From positions 1 through 64,000 of the forward strand of contig JADLFM010000247.1 in the NCBI GenBank assembly GCA_020845495.1: a DNA stretch of 64,000 nt. Direction: 5' to 3'. Below are positions 6,589 to 15,249 of this stretch, in pieces. The translations under genes were made by a program, and so were the position numbers. Position 1 is the stretch's first letter; each line of letters begins with the position of its first letter. Source of the DNA: Chloroflexota bacterium (GTDB lineage: Bacteria; Chloroflexota; UBA6077; JACCZL01). The notes beneath the pieces are model-generated. The model worked only from the letters and a program-made list of their open reading frames with translations. It was not told where the DNA came from and did not search any database.

Positions 6589-8400
6589 TCAGGAGCGCGG
6601 ACGACGGCGCTGCGGCTCGCTCAGACGGCGGTTCTCGTACAGCACGACGCCGTTGTCATAAGACACGACCGAACGGAAGTCGCGGCTCACGATCCGGTCG
6701 ACGTACGGATCTTCGAGCAGCCAGTACTCGGGGAAGAGCAGGAAGTCGCTCTGCTCGATGGTCTGGCCGATCTGCTCGCGGTCGTCCCAGGCGCCACGGT
6801 TCATCCAGGCCAGCGTCAACCTGGTGCCGGCGTACGGCCGCGCTACCAGCCAGGGGATCGTTCCCAGCACCCCGCCGGGCTTGCCCGCGGCGGCGCGTTT
6901 GACACCGTCGACGTACGCTTCATTCGTGGTCATGTCGAGTCTGATGGAGGACCACAGGAGCGGAGCCGCCACGAGCCCGACGATGAGGGTTGCGAGTACG
7001 GGTGCGGCGAGGCAGGTACGCGAAGCGTGCGTGCGCGCGGCCGTGGAGCCAGCCTCGGGCCGCGGTGCCGTGCTGGGTAGGGTAGCCGCACCGGATGGCC
7101 CCGTAGGCGCGGGCGCTGAGGCAGCAGGCCCCGTAGGCGTGGGCGCCGTGACGGCAGGCGCTGTGACGGCAGGCGCAGCGGCGTGTGACCCGGGCTGGCG
7201 TGCTGACACGGGCAGGGCAGGGCCGGTCGAGCGGCGTGCGCGCAGGCCCTGCAACCGCGCGATGCGCCACACGCCCCCGGCCGCGAACAGCGCGAGCAGC
7301 GGCACGACCTGCGCCATGAAGCGTTCTTCCTTGTGCGGCAGTGCCGAGAGCGCCAGGAACATCGTCGCGCCGGCCAGTCCGACGAGACGCCAACCGGCGA
7401 CGCTCGGCCCCCACGCCATCCCAACCATCCCGGCGAGCGCCAGTCCGAGCGTGCTGATGCCGAGCCAGGATGGCGCCTGCTGGAGGAACCACCCGAACGG
7501 CTCCTGCCCGAACTCGACCGGTGCCTGTCCGCTGGTGACGTTGTAGTCGAACGAAGCAAGCAGACTGTGGAACGGCCGTCCATAGGCTACCTGCTCGATG
7601 ACCGCCTGCCCGAGCAGAGCGACGGTGAGCCCGCAGATGAAGCCGAGGAGCAACGCCCCGGGCCACCTGTGCGGAGCCAGCATACCCCTCATCCGGCCGC
7701 TCGCGCCATGCTCGCCGCGGGTCAGTGCCACGCCCAGCACCCAGAGGCCGATGGGCGGCAGGTAGAAGATCGCCTGATAGCGGATCATGCAGCCGATGCC
7801 AAGCGCCAGCCCGGCCCCAGGCGCCAGCCGCCAGACGCGCGGGGCTGGCGCATCGAGCGCGCGCACCAGGAGCCACAGGCTCAGCACGATGAAGAACGTC
7901 GAGGGGATTTCGGCGTAGGTGCTGACCGACAGGCGGCTCACGATCGGGTTGACCGTGACGAGCAGGCCCGCCCCCAGTCCGACGACGGCTCCGCCGAGCC
8001 GTACTCCGAGCAGCGCCGTCAGCCACACGACCCCGACGCCGAACAGGACTGAGACCAGGCGCAGCGCCCGGACCATCGTCTCACCGCTCGGGTCGGGCCA
8101 CCACTGCGCGACATAGAGGACCGGTACGTAGACCAGTGAGAGCAGCAACGGGCGGAGATCCCACCACTCGATGCCGATCCCGAACGCCATCCGATACGCG
8201 ATGTTCACGTACTCGATTGGGTCGCCCTGCTCGAACCCGACGGCGCGGTTCCAGAGGATCAGCCGCAGCGCCAGCGCTCCGAGCAGCAGCGCTCCGATGG
8301 CGCCGCGCTCGACTGCGCGGACTACTGCGCCGGGCACACGGCCTGAGCGAGATGGCACGTCAGCGGGAGGTGTTGAGGCGGGTGCGGCGATCGTGGCCAT
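6589..8400 (-). CDS. GT39/ArnT-like integral membrane glycosyltransferase
   Basis: About 603 residues from the ATG at 8400. An open frame extends upstream to 8556, but its sequence is basic and non-conserved, so the internal start is preferred. After a short cytoplasmic tail come many transmembrane segments (ALLLGALALRLILW, then about ten more). The EQGDPIEYVNIA motif near the first loop is the acidic pair expected of GT-C fold polyprenyl-phosphate-sugar transferases; YAEIPSTFFIVLSLWLL is also typical. A Pro/Ala/Thr-rich insertion with repeated TAPAVTAP lies near residue 430, followed by a final helix and an extracellular tail. It probably transfers sugars from a lipid carrier on the outer face of the membrane. 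A paralogue is at 41683-43338. Confidence 0.82.
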   Translation of the reverse strand: MATIAAPASTPPADVPSRSGRVPGAVVRAVERGAIGALLLGALALRLILWNRAVGFEQGDPIEYVNIAYRMAFGIGIEWWDLRPLLLSLVYVPVLYVAQWWPDPSGETMVRALRLVSVLFGVGVVWLTALLGVRLGGAVVGLGAGLLVTVNPIVSRLSVSTYAEIPSTFFIVLSLWLLVRALDAPAPRVWRLAPGAGLALGIGCMIRYQAIFYLPPIGLWVLGVALTRGEHGASGRMRGMLAPHRWPGALLLGFICGLTVALLGQAVIEQVAYGRPFHSLLASFDYNVTSGQAPVEFGQEPFGWFLQQAPSWLGISTLGLALAGMVGMAWGPSVAGWRLVGLAGATMFLALSALPHKEERFMAQVVPLLALFAAGGVWRIARLQGLRARRSTGPALPVSARQPGSHAAAPAVTAPAVTAPTPTGPAASAPAPTGPSGAATLPSTAPRPEAGSTAARTHASRTCLAAPVLATLIVGLVAAPLLWSSIRLDMTTNEAYVDGVKRAAAGKPGGVLGTIPWLVARPYAGTRLTLAWMNRGAWDDREQIGQTIEQSDFLLFPEYWLLEDPYVDRIVSRDFRSVVSYDNGVVLYENRRLSEPQRRRPRS

Positions 8401-8740
8401 GCGGTCAGGCGGCGTATGGTACCACAGGCGTGACGCACCTCCCGATGATGGCTCGCCACCTTGCCGCCTCCACTGGTCTGAACGTCGGCCCGCCATCTGC
8501 ACTCCCCGACGCCGCGCACCGGCAGCCGGGATTCTCCCCGGCGCGGGCAGGGGCACAGGTAACCGACGCTTGGACGCGGGTCAGTGTGTCCGCCTGCTCC
8601 CCCACGCGAGCAGGGGCATGGGAGCCCCCGGCTCCCGACGTGCGAGTTGCCATGCCACGCACGCCCGGTTACCCTTGGGCACGCGTGGGCGGCTCGTCGA
8701 AGAAGCGGCGCCCCAGGGGTGGACCCCCAGGAGCGGACCC
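8401..8740. other. Divergent intergenic region with CRISPR-like repeat pair
   Basis: 340 bases between the minus-strand glycosyltransferase and the plus-strand DUF1611 gene. No credible gene is present: plus-strand translation gives only Arg/Pro/Gly-rich sequence. The notable content is the repeat pair at 8534-8622. No clear -10/-35 promoter pair is visible for either gene. Confidence 0.6.
8534..8622. repeat. Two degenerate CRISPR-like palindromic repeats
   Basis: The 26-base strings starting CTCCCCGGCGCGGGCAGGGG (8534) and CTCCCCCACGCGAGCAGGGG (8597) match at 21 of 26 positions and start 63 bases apart. Each has a CCCC...GGGG dyad, and both spacing and form resemble type I-E repeats with about 32-base spacers. 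Only two copies are seen and there are no cas genes, so this is at most a relic and may be chance GC-rich similarity. Confidence 0.3.
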
Positions 8741-9763
8741 ATGAACCAGACTCCTCTCGCCATTCTCGTGAACAGCGATGATCCATTCAACGCCAAGACG
8801 GCCGTCGGCGTGCTGCGCTACAGCCCGGATCCGATCGTCGCGCTGGTCGATCCGGAGCGCGCCGGTCAGACAGCAGCTGACGTGTACGGCATCCGGCCGG
8901 ATGTGCCGATCGTCGCGCGCGTCGCCGATCTGCCGGCGAACGCGCGGCGCCTCCTCGTCGGGATCGCCTCGCGCGGTGGCGATCTTCCCGACGAGATGCG
9001 CTCGGAAGTCGTCGCCGCCATCGAGCGCGGCATGGACGTCTACAACGGGCTGCACACCTTTTTGACCCAGGATCCAGAGTTGAGCGCCGCCGCTCGCGCG
9101 AGGGGTGTCCGGCTCGTCGACCTGCGCGAAGTGCCGGAGCACCCGCCGGTCGGGCTGGGGCTGCCCCATCGGCCCGGCAGTACGGTCGTTCTGACGGTTG
9201 GGAGCGACTGCAACGTCGGGAAGATGTCGGTCGCGCTGGAACTGGACTTGCTCTCCCGCGAGCGCGGTCTCTCGTCGACGTTCATTGCGACGGGCCAGAC
9301 CGGCATCATGATCTCGGGCGGCGGCATCGCCGTCGATAGAGTGATCTCGGACTTTGTAAACGGTGCGATCGAAGAACTCGTCGTGCCGGCTGCCGAGCAG
9401 TACGACTGGGTGTGGGTGGAGGGTCAAGGCTCCCTGTTCCACCCTGGCTACTCCTGCGTGACGATGGGCCTGCTCCACGGCACCGCGCCAGAGAAGATGG
9501 TGCTCTGCCACCAGCCGAGCCGGGCCTGTATCCGCCGCTACACCGTGCCAATTCCGCCGCTGAAGACGGTTCGGCGCGGCTATGAGGAGGCAGCCTCCTG
9601 GCGTGCACCGAGCAAGGTCGTGGCCGTCGCGCTGAACACCTACGACCTGGACGAGGCGGCCGCGAAGGACGCCATCGCACGGGTCGAGGATGAGCTTGGC
9701 CTGCCGGCGACGGATGTGGTGCGCTTCGGAGCAGCCAGGCTGCTAGACGCCGTCGTCGGATGA
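8741..9763 (+). CDS. dgcN: DUF1611 family protein, DgcN-like (D-glutamate N-acetyltransferase candidate)
   Basis: 340 residues starting at the ATG at 8741. The open frame runs upstream into non-conserved sequence, and homology begins at LAILVNSDDPFNAKTAVGVLRY. An N-terminal Rossmann-like half is followed by a P-loop half with GSDCNVGK at residues 154-161, TGQTGIMISGGGIAVD and WVWVEGQGSLFHPGYS. DUF1611 members include DgcN, which N-acetylates D-glutamate so that the partner DgcA can racemise it to N-acetyl-L-glutamate. The next gene overlaps by four bases and encodes exactly the enolase-superfamily partner expected, which strengthens the call. Substrate specificity is still inferred; other N-acyl amino acids are possible. 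Confidence 0.8.
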   Translation: MNQTPLAILVNSDDPFNAKTAVGVLRYSPDPIVALVDPERAGQTAADVYGIRPDVPIVARVADLPANARRLLVGIASRGGDLPDEMRSEVVAAIERGMDVYNGLHTFLTQDPELSAAARARGVRLVDLREVPEHPPVGLGLPHRPGSTVVLTVGSDCNVGKMSVALELDLLSRERGLSSTFIATGQTGIMISGGGIAVDRVISDFVNGAIEELVVPAAEQYDWVWVEGQGSLFHPGYSCVTMGLLHGTAPEKMVLCHQPSRACIRRYTVPIPPLKTVRRGYEEAASWRAPSKVVAVALNTYDLDEAAAKDAIARVEDELGLPATDVVRFGAARLLDAVVG

Positions 9764-10938
9764 GCGCGCGACGGGGGGAATCAGTGCCAGGTGACGAGCC
9801 GGGCGCCACAACGCGGAGCAGTGCGGCCGATGGTGCAGCCAGGGCCGACGTGGCCCGGGGCGAAGGGGTCCGAGGCGATGCGGAACGCTGGGCGGCGCAG
9901 GGTAGCGTCAGCGTCCGCTTCGAGCCGCTCGATCTGCCCTTACAGAACCCGTTCGGCATCTCCCGGCGCACGACCACCGTCGCTCGGAACGTGCTGGTCC
10001 GAGTTGCCTGGGACGGGCTCGAAGGGCTGGGTGAGGCCGCGCCCAACGCCTACTACGGCGAGTGTCAGGAAAGCGTACTGGCCTGGCTCCCCCGCCTGAT
10101 CGACGCACTGCCGGACGACCCGTTCGCGATCCAGACGGTCGTGACTCGGCTGGAGCACGCTGCCCACCACAATCCGGCCGCCCGAGCCGGCCTGGAGCTT
10201 GCGCTCTGGGATCTTCTCGGCAAGCGGCTCGGCACGCCGATCTGGCGCCTCTGGGGGTTGGCCAACCAGGCGCCGCTGAGCTCCTTCACGGTCGGCATCG
10301 ACACGCCAGCTCGGATGGCCGAGAAGGCGCGCGAAGCCGCCGAGTACCCGTTGCTCAAGGTGAAGGTGGGGACGGCCGACGACGAGGCCCGGCTGCGGGC
10401 GATTCGCGAGGCTCGACCGGAGGCCCGCCTCCAGATCGACGCAAACGGCGCCTGGACCGCGAAGGAGGCCATCGCGGCGCTGGCCCGACTGGAACAGTAC
10501 GACATCGAACTGGTCGAACAGCCGGTACGCGCCGATGACCTGGACGGGTTGGCTGCCGTCGCACGGGCCACGCGCCTGCCGGTCTACGCCGACGAGGGCT
10601 GCGTGACCGCCCGCGACGTCCCCAAGGTAGCTGGCCGCTGCGACGGCATCGTCGTCAAGCTCCAGAAGTGCGGCGGCCTCTGGCCGGCCCTCGAGCACGT
10701 CCAGGCGGCGCGCGCACACGGCTTGAAGGTGATGATGGGCTGCATGATCGAGAGCGGCCTCGGCATTAGCGCCGCCGCCCAACTGGCGCCGCTCTGCGAT
10801 AGCCTGGACCTCGATGGCAATCTGCTCCTGGCATCGGACCCGTTCGGCGCGGTGGCAGCCCATCGGGGACACTTGCCGATGCCGAGCGGGCCGGGGCTCG
10901 GCGCCACGTTCCGCGCATCAGGGGTCGGCCGGCCCTGA
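9760..10938 (+). CDS. dgcA: Enolase-superfamily epimerase/racemase (DgcA / dipeptide epimerase type)
   Basis: 392 residues. The ATG at 9760 overlaps the upstream stop (ATGA), implying translational coupling. The first 50 residues are non-conserved and low in complexity, so a later start is possible. The catalytic set of the muconate-lactonising/dipeptide epimerase subgroup is complete: LKVKVGT (acid/base Lys of the KxK motif), IDANGAW, ELVEQPV and ADEGC (three metal ligands), and VVKLQKCGG (second catalytic Lys). Family members include L-Ala-D/L-Glu epimerases and N-acetyl-D-glutamate racemase DgcA. Pairing with a DUF1611 gene favours the DgcA role in D-glutamate use, perhaps salvage from peptidoglycan. 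Specificity is not proven by sequence. Confidence 0.82.
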   Translation: MSARRGESVPGDEPGATTRSSAADGAARADVARGEGVRGDAERWAAQGSVSVRFEPLDLPLQNPFGISRRTTTVARNVLVRVAWDGLEGLGEAAPNAYYGECQESVLAWLPRLIDALPDDPFAIQTVVTRLEHAAHHNPAARAGLELALWDLLGKRLGTPIWRLWGLANQAPLSSFTVGIDTPARMAEKAREAAEYPLLKVKVGTADDEARLRAIREARPEARLQIDANGAWTAKEAIAALARLEQYDIELVEQPVRADDLDGLAAVARATRLPVYADEGCVTARDVPKVAGRCDGIVVKLQKCGGLWPALEHVQAARAHGLKVMMGCMIESGLGISAAAQLAPLCDSLDLDGNLLLASDPFGAVAAHRGHLPMPSGPGLGATFRASGVGRP

Positions 10939-11116
10939 CCCGTCCTGGCGGTGGTGATTGCCGAGCGGCGGCGCCCGATGGGACTCGCGACGCGGCGTTC
11001 CATCAGGCCCGCGCACGCCGGCTCCAGCCGACTCAGGGGCCTGGAGAGGCCGGCACTGCCTGCGACCGGCGGCGCGTCATGGCGGCGAGAGGTCGTCGTT
11101 CCCGGGCCGCGTACCG

Positions 11117-11145
11117 TTGCAAAGCTCCGGCCACCGGACTAGTAT
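11117..11145 (+). promoter_or_regulatory. Sigma-70-type promoter of the zinc-ribbon/SH3 gene
   Basis: TTGCAA at 11117-11122 and TAGTAT at 11140-11145 are separated by 17 bases, about 70 bases before the ATG at 11213. Confidence 0.55.
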
Positions 11146-11212
11146 GGCAGCCGGAACGTGTCGGCGGGGTAGCATCCCTCGCAGCGCGCTGCGCGCAGCA
11201 TGAGAGGGCAAG

Positions 11213-11896
11213 ATGGTGAGTGCCGAAGAGCGGGCGTGTCCGTTTTGTGGAGCAGTCCTACCGCTGGGTGCGCGCCGCTGCCCGAATCCTAAATGCGCCA
11301 GCCCCTACCCGTTCGACGACGATGCCGAGCTCGGCCTGACTCCACCACCGAGCGAGGCGCGTAGTGGGGGAGACAGACGGGGAGCGGCGCCTGAACCTGA
11401 TACGGCTGAGACTCGGGGATTGGTGCGCGCGGTTGGCTCCTCGCGCGAGCGCACGCTCGTGTTCCTGGCGGCGGTGCTGGTGCTGGTCATCGGCGTCGGC
11501 TACCTGCTATTTCGCTTCGGCGTCTCGTACCTCGAGTCGCGCCGCCCCGAGCCGATTGCGGCTCCGACCGTGACAGCCGGTCCCGTTGTCGTCTCGTCGG
11601 CCACTGCGCCAGCCGCCGTTGCGGTGGCTTCGCCGTCGCCGCCCGTCCACGCTGTTGCATCTCCATCGCCCGCCCCAACCGGTGAGAAGATGAAGATCGC
11701 CAATACCGAGGGCCAGGGCGCCAACCTGCGGCAGCGCCCGACTACCTCAGCGCCGGTCTTGCGAACCGTCCCCGAAGGAACCGTGGTCGACGCGCTCGGG
11801 AGTGAGGCGCCGTCTGAGGGACGAAACTGGCGGCAGGTGCGCGAGCCGGGCGGGGCTGTTGGCTGGGTCGCGGCCGAACTGCTTGCGCCCGAGTAG
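11213..11896 (+). CDS. Zinc-ribbon, single-span membrane protein with C-terminal SH3b domain
   Basis: 227 residues from the ATG at 11213, with GAGGG close upstream. Residues 9-27 (CPFCG ... CPNPKC) form a four-cysteine zinc ribbon on the cytoplasmic side. A hydrophobic segment at about 80-103 (TLVFLAAVLVLVIGVGYLLF) spans the membrane, then comes a Pro/Ala/Val-rich linker. Residues 160-227 form a bacterial SH3 domain (GANLRQRPTTSAPVLRTVPE ... GWVAAELL), a module that often binds cell-wall peptides. The arrangement suggests a protein linking the cytoplasm and the cell wall. No catalytic domain is present and the precise function is unknown. The neighbours are not obviously related. Confidence 0.82.
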   Translation: MVSAEERACPFCGAVLPLGARRCPNPKCASPYPFDDDAELGLTPPPSEARSGGDRRGAAPEPDTAETRGLVRAVGSSRERTLVFLAAVLVLVIGVGYLLFRFGVSYLESRRPEPIAAPTVTAGPVVVSSATAPAAVAVASPSPPVHAVASPSPAPTGEKMKIANTEGQGANLRQRPTTSAPVLRTVPEGTVVDALGSEAPSEGRNWRQVREPGGAVGWVAAELLAPE

Positions 11897-12108
11897 AACG
11901 GACCGGTGGAGATAGGGCAGTCGGGTTGATCCAGTTCGCCGAGATGTGCCGCGGCCAGAGCAGACGTGTGTCATCCCGCTGCTTCTGCTGCTGGGAGAGG
12001 CCGCGAAGAGTGAGGGTGAGGGTGACTGCCCGGCGCGCTCGCCGAGGTATGCGCTGACTCCTACCCCGGCGAGCGCTCGCCGCGGGAGGGCGCTCGCCGG
12101 GCCGGCTC

Positions 12109-12756
12109 TCAGCGCCCCTGGTAATTCGGGTTCGGGCGGACCATCTCGAACTGCTCGCGAGTGCGCGTGTAGCCGTCGCCGGCTAGCCGCCCGACGGCGT
12201 GCAGACGGTCGACCCGTACGCGCTGGCGCTCGGCATCGTACAGGTCGTCGCGGATGTGCCAGGCGAGAATCTCGCCGATCACCAGCGTTGAGCCCTGGGG
12301 TGGATGGCCGACGTCGACGAGTTGGATGACGCGGCATTCGAGGTGAATCGGGGCTTCGGCCACGCGCGGCGGCCTGACCACGGCGCTCGGCAGGGGGGTC
12401 AGACCAGCCAGGGCTAACTCGTCGACCTCCGGTGGCACCTCCTCGGAGGTCGCGTTCATCGCGGTCGCTACGTCCTCGGTGACGACGTTCAGGACGAACT
12501 CGCGGGTGTCCAGGACGTTGCGCAGCGTGTCCTTCGGCTGACCGTCACGATGGATCGGCGAGAAGCAGATGCAGGGTGGCGTCTCACAGATGCCCATGAA
12601 GAAGCTGAATGGCGCGAGGTTCACGATCCCATCGTTTGAGATAGTCGTGACCCAGGCAATGGGCCGGGGCACGATCGAGCCAATCATCAGTCGGTAATTG
12701 TCGCGCGAGGACAGGTCGCGACTCAGGACGAACACTGGGCCTCCAGCGAGGCGCAT
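12109..12756 (-). CDS. Flavin reductase-like (DIM6/NTAB family) FMN-binding protein
   Basis: 215 residues from the ATG at 12756; a TTG seven codons upstream (12777) is an alternative start. The sequence follows the flavin reductase-like domain: NYRLMIGSIVPRPIAWVTT, NLAPFSFFMGICETPP, KDTLRNVLDTREFVLNVV and LECRVIQLVDVG. These proteins bind FMN and act as NAD(P)H:flavin reductases or related flavoproteins supplying partner oxygenases. No oxygenase partner lies next to it. The protein has the length and conserved core of the variant in which PRPIAWVTT contacts the flavin phosphate. The substrate is unknown. Confidence 0.87.
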   Translation of the reverse strand: MRLAGGPVFVLSRDLSSRDNYRLMIGSIVPRPIAWVTTISNDGIVNLAPFSFFMGICETPPCICFSPIHRDGQPKDTLRNVLDTREFVLNVVTEDVATAMNATSEEVPPEVDELALAGLTPLPSAVVRPPRVAEAPIHLECRVIQLVDVGHPPQGSTLVIGEILAWHIRDDLYDAERQRVRVDRLHAVGRLAGDGYTRTREQFEMVRPNPNYQGR

Positions 12757-12829
12757 GAAGGCGCTCTCGGCAGCCAATCATGCGCGAACCCGGCACCACG
12801 TGCCAGAACTGAGTGTGGCACAGGTGAAT

Positions 12830-12862
12830 GGCTCGGGCCAGCCGACTGGCTCGGCCCGAGCC
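12830..12862. repeat. GC-rich inverted repeat
   Basis: GGCTCGGGCC at 12830-12839 pairs with GGCCCGAGCC at 12853-12862, and the inner AGCC/GGCT also pair, leaving a GACT loop. It lies 74 bases upstream of the flavin reductase start. It could be an operator or an RNA structure; there is no T run. Confidence 0.5.
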
Positions 12863-13273
12863 GTGTCGTCCCCACGACGTCCGGCCACGCGGGCGTTTCC
12901 ACCCCACCTATTGGCCCCGTCGCCACGGGCTCGGACGGCTATCGCTGGAGCCGTACCCGTCGCGGCCGATCCGTCAGCGGTCCTCCCAGTCTACGGACCA
13001 CTCGCCCGCCGGACAACGACTGCGGCAGCAACTTTGGGCACACCTGCACCCTACATCTATCCACACCTGCGCACGAGGAACGGCAGCAGCGAACCAGGAG
13101 CAGGCGTGCCGTCATCCGGACGCCGGCATTTCCCATTGCGCAGCGCACGCATCCGTGGCCGACCCATAGGTAGCAGACCCCCCTGTCAGGTCGGTCCCGT
13201 GACGGTAGCAAGCGTGCCTGCCACTGTCGGTCGAGCGCGAGTCCTGCCGGCGTACCTCCGCATTCGGGCGATA

Positions 13274-13363
13274 CCAGGCCGGGTCGGCAGACCAGGCCGG
13301 GTCGGCAGACCAGGCCGGGTCGGCAGACCGGGCCGGGCCGCCAGACCGGGTCGGGTCGCCAGA
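13274..13363 (+). repeat. Five-copy 18-bp tandem repeat upstream of nfeD
   Basis: Unit CCAGGCCGGGTCGGCAGA occurs perfectly at 13274, 13292 and 13310, then in diverged form at 13328 (CCGGGCCGGGCCGCCAGA) and 13346 (CCGGGTCGGGTCGCCAGA). The array ends nine bases before a TACAAT -10-like element. It could be a slippage-prone array or a set of binding sites controlling nfeD. Confidence 0.85.
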
Positions 13364-13458
13364 AGGAACGGTACAATTCACGTGTGGTCAAACGAGAGGG
13401 CGCATCGGCCGCCATACCCCCGCCCTCACATAGAACATCCGCACAGGGAGGTCACGTG

Positions 13459-14901
13459 ATGCGCACCATTGTGGCGTGGCAGCGTCTCCGTGTGGCACTC
13501 TGCGCGTCGCTCATCGCTCTGGGCATCCTCACCCTCGTTGGGCCGACGCTCTCACCCACGGTGGCCGCGCAGCCCATGCCCGGCACGGTGCGCGTCGTCA
13601 GCACCCAGGGTGCGATCAATCCATCGCTCGCGCAGTACCTCAGCCGGACGATCGACCAGGCTGAGCGCGATCGGGTCGCCGCGCTGGTGATCGCGCTCGA
13701 CACGCCAGGCGGGCTAGATACGTCGATGCGCCAGATCATCCAGCGGATCCTGGCGTCGCACGTGCCGGTGGTGGTCTACGTCTCGCCGCCAGGAGCGCGA
13801 GCGGCCTCAGCCGGTGTCTATGTCACGTATGCAGCGCATGTGGCCGCGATGGCGCCGAACACCACGATTGGCTCCGCAACGCCGGTAGCGATGGGCCAGA
13901 GCGGTGGCGAACAGACGATGTCGCCGGAGATGCGCGCCAAGGTCACTAACGACGCCGTTTCCTACATCAAGACGCTCGCCGAGCGGCGTGGTCGGAACGT
14001 CGCCTGGGCCGAGCAAGCGGTCCGCGAGGCCGTCAACGTGACGGAACGAGAAGCGCTCGACCAGGGCATCGTTGACGTCGTCGCGTCAGACGTCGGCGAC
14101 CTGTTGCGCCAGATCGACGGTCGGACGGTGGACACCGTCGACGGTCAGGTCACACTGTCGACGGCGAGCGCGCCGGTCGAGCAGCAGGAGATGGGCCTCG
14201 TCGACGAGTTGCTGCACGCGATCTCCGATCCGACCATTGCCTACTTGCTCCTTAGCCTCGGTACGATGGGCCTGTTCTTCGAGCTTTCGAATCCGGGCGC
14301 TATCTTGCCGGGTGTCGTTGGCGGCATCTGCGTGCTGCTTGGCGTGTACGCGCTCGGGGCACTACCGGTCAACTACGCCGGCCTGTTCCTGATGGGCTTT
14401 GCGTTCGTCTTGTTTGCCGCCGACCTGTTCGCTCCGTCTCATGGTGTCCTGACGCTCGGTGGGTTCGTCTCGTTCGTGCTGGGTTCGTTCCTGCTGTTCC
14501 AGGTGCCCGGCGCCGGCCCCTGGTTGCACCTCTCACTCTGGACGATCGCCAGTGTGAGCCTGTTCATAGGGGTGTTCTTCGCGGTCATCGTGCGGTTGGT
14601 GGCACGTGGGCAGCGCGGACGGGTCACCACTGGCCGTGAAGGGCTGATCGGGCAGATCGGACAGGCGCGCACGTCCCTGATGCCGACCGGCATGGTCTTC
14701 GTCGATGGCGCGCTTTGGGAAGCTACTACTGACGGCGAGCCGATCCCCGCTGGCGCGCAGGTCGAGGTGCTCGCGATGGACGGGCTCAAGTTGCTGGTCC
14801 GGCCGAACCACTCCCAGCAGCCGGGTGGCAGTCAGCCGGTGATCTCTCCACCACGCGCCCCGGCTGTGCCAGCCAAAGGGCAGGCGCGCCCCTCCCCCTG
14901 A
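13459..14901 (+). CDS. nfeD: NfeD-family membrane-bound serine protease (long form)
   Basis: 480 residues; the ATG at 13459 follows AGGGAGG, while the upstream open frame is non-conserved. A signal or anchor segment (about 10-37) precedes a ClpP/crotonase-like protease domain (40-240) with Ser117 in AASAGVYV and Lys161 in RAKV, the Ser-Lys dyad of the archaeal homologue. Four transmembrane helices follow (about 265-395), then an OB-fold NfeD domain (EGLIGQIGQA ... GALWEATTDG) and a Pro-rich tail. Long NfeD proteins usually act with an SPFH/stomatin partner in membrane quality control. No stomatin gene adjoins it here, so the partner must be elsewhere or absent. Confidence 0.92.
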   Translation: MRTIVAWQRLRVALCASLIALGILTLVGPTLSPTVAAQPMPGTVRVVSTQGAINPSLAQYLSRTIDQAERDRVAALVIALDTPGGLDTSMRQIIQRILASHVPVVVYVSPPGARAASAGVYVTYAAHVAAMAPNTTIGSATPVAMGQSGGEQTMSPEMRAKVTNDAVSYIKTLAERRGRNVAWAEQAVREAVNVTEREALDQGIVDVVASDVGDLLRQIDGRTVDTVDGQVTLSTASAPVEQQEMGLVDELLHAISDPTIAYLLLSLGTMGLFFELSNPGAILPGVVGGICVLLGVYALGALPVNYAGLFLMGFAFVLFAADLFAPSHGVLTLGGFVSFVLGSFLLFQVPGAGPWLHLSLWTIASVSLFIGVFFAVIVRLVARGQRGRVTTGREGLIGQIGQARTSLMPTGMVFVDGALWEATTDGEPIPAGAQVEVLAMDGLKLLVRPNHSQQPGGSQPVISPPRAPAVPAKGQARPSP

Positions 14902-15249
14902 ACGATGCAAGTATCGATGGGCTCGAGGCTGTGCCCGAGATCCGAGGCACGCGCCCGTGGTTGGGGCGGAGCCAGACCCTCATAGAGTGACGCCCCGGCA
15001 CGCTCTCGATTGTCCCGCGCTGCCACGGACGACGGTGCCCTCGTCGTCTGGCAGCCGCCTCCGCGCGGCTCCTGGAGGACAAGACCGGGTTGCCATCGAG
15101 CTCGTGCCGACCCTGTACCGACTCGGCACTGACCCGATTATGGTGACGGGCACGTCCGCACCCCCGTCGTGCACGCTATACTGGCCGCCGGGCAGGACGC
15201 GACCGCTGCCGTGGGGCTGGCCGTCCTGCCACACGGGAGGAGCTAGGGA
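14902..15249. other. Intergenic region between nfeD and the exported LppX-like gene
   Basis: 348 bases without a credible gene. It contains a hairpin at 15019-15055 and a TATACT -10-like hexamer at 15177-15182, about 68 bases before the next start; its -35 region is poor. Confidence 0.5.
15019..15055 (+). terminator. Bulged hairpin downstream of nfeD
   Basis: GCTGCCA (15019-15025) pairs with TGGCAGC (15049-15055) and GACGACG (15028-15034) with CGTCGTC (15042-15048), leaving a two-base bulge and a seven-base loop. No T run follows, so a termination role is inferred from position. Confidence 0.4.

Larger units (their letters stand above)
12757..13458. other. Long divergent intergenic region before nfeD
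   Basis: About 700 bases between the flavin reductase gene and nfeD. A 253-codon open frame crosses it but has proline/arginine-rich composition without domain character and is rejected as a gene. The region holds a strong inverted repeat (12830-12862), an 18-bp tandem array (13274-13363) and a TACAAT -10-like hexamer at 13372-13377, directly after the array and about 80 bases before nfeD. Nothing else is recognised. Confidence 0.55.

Noticed and set aside
12698..13459. 253-codon plus-strand open frame before nfeD
   Set aside because: Its product is Pro/Arg/Gly-rich, includes the translated 18-bp repeats (GRVGRP) and overlaps the flavin reductase gene start.
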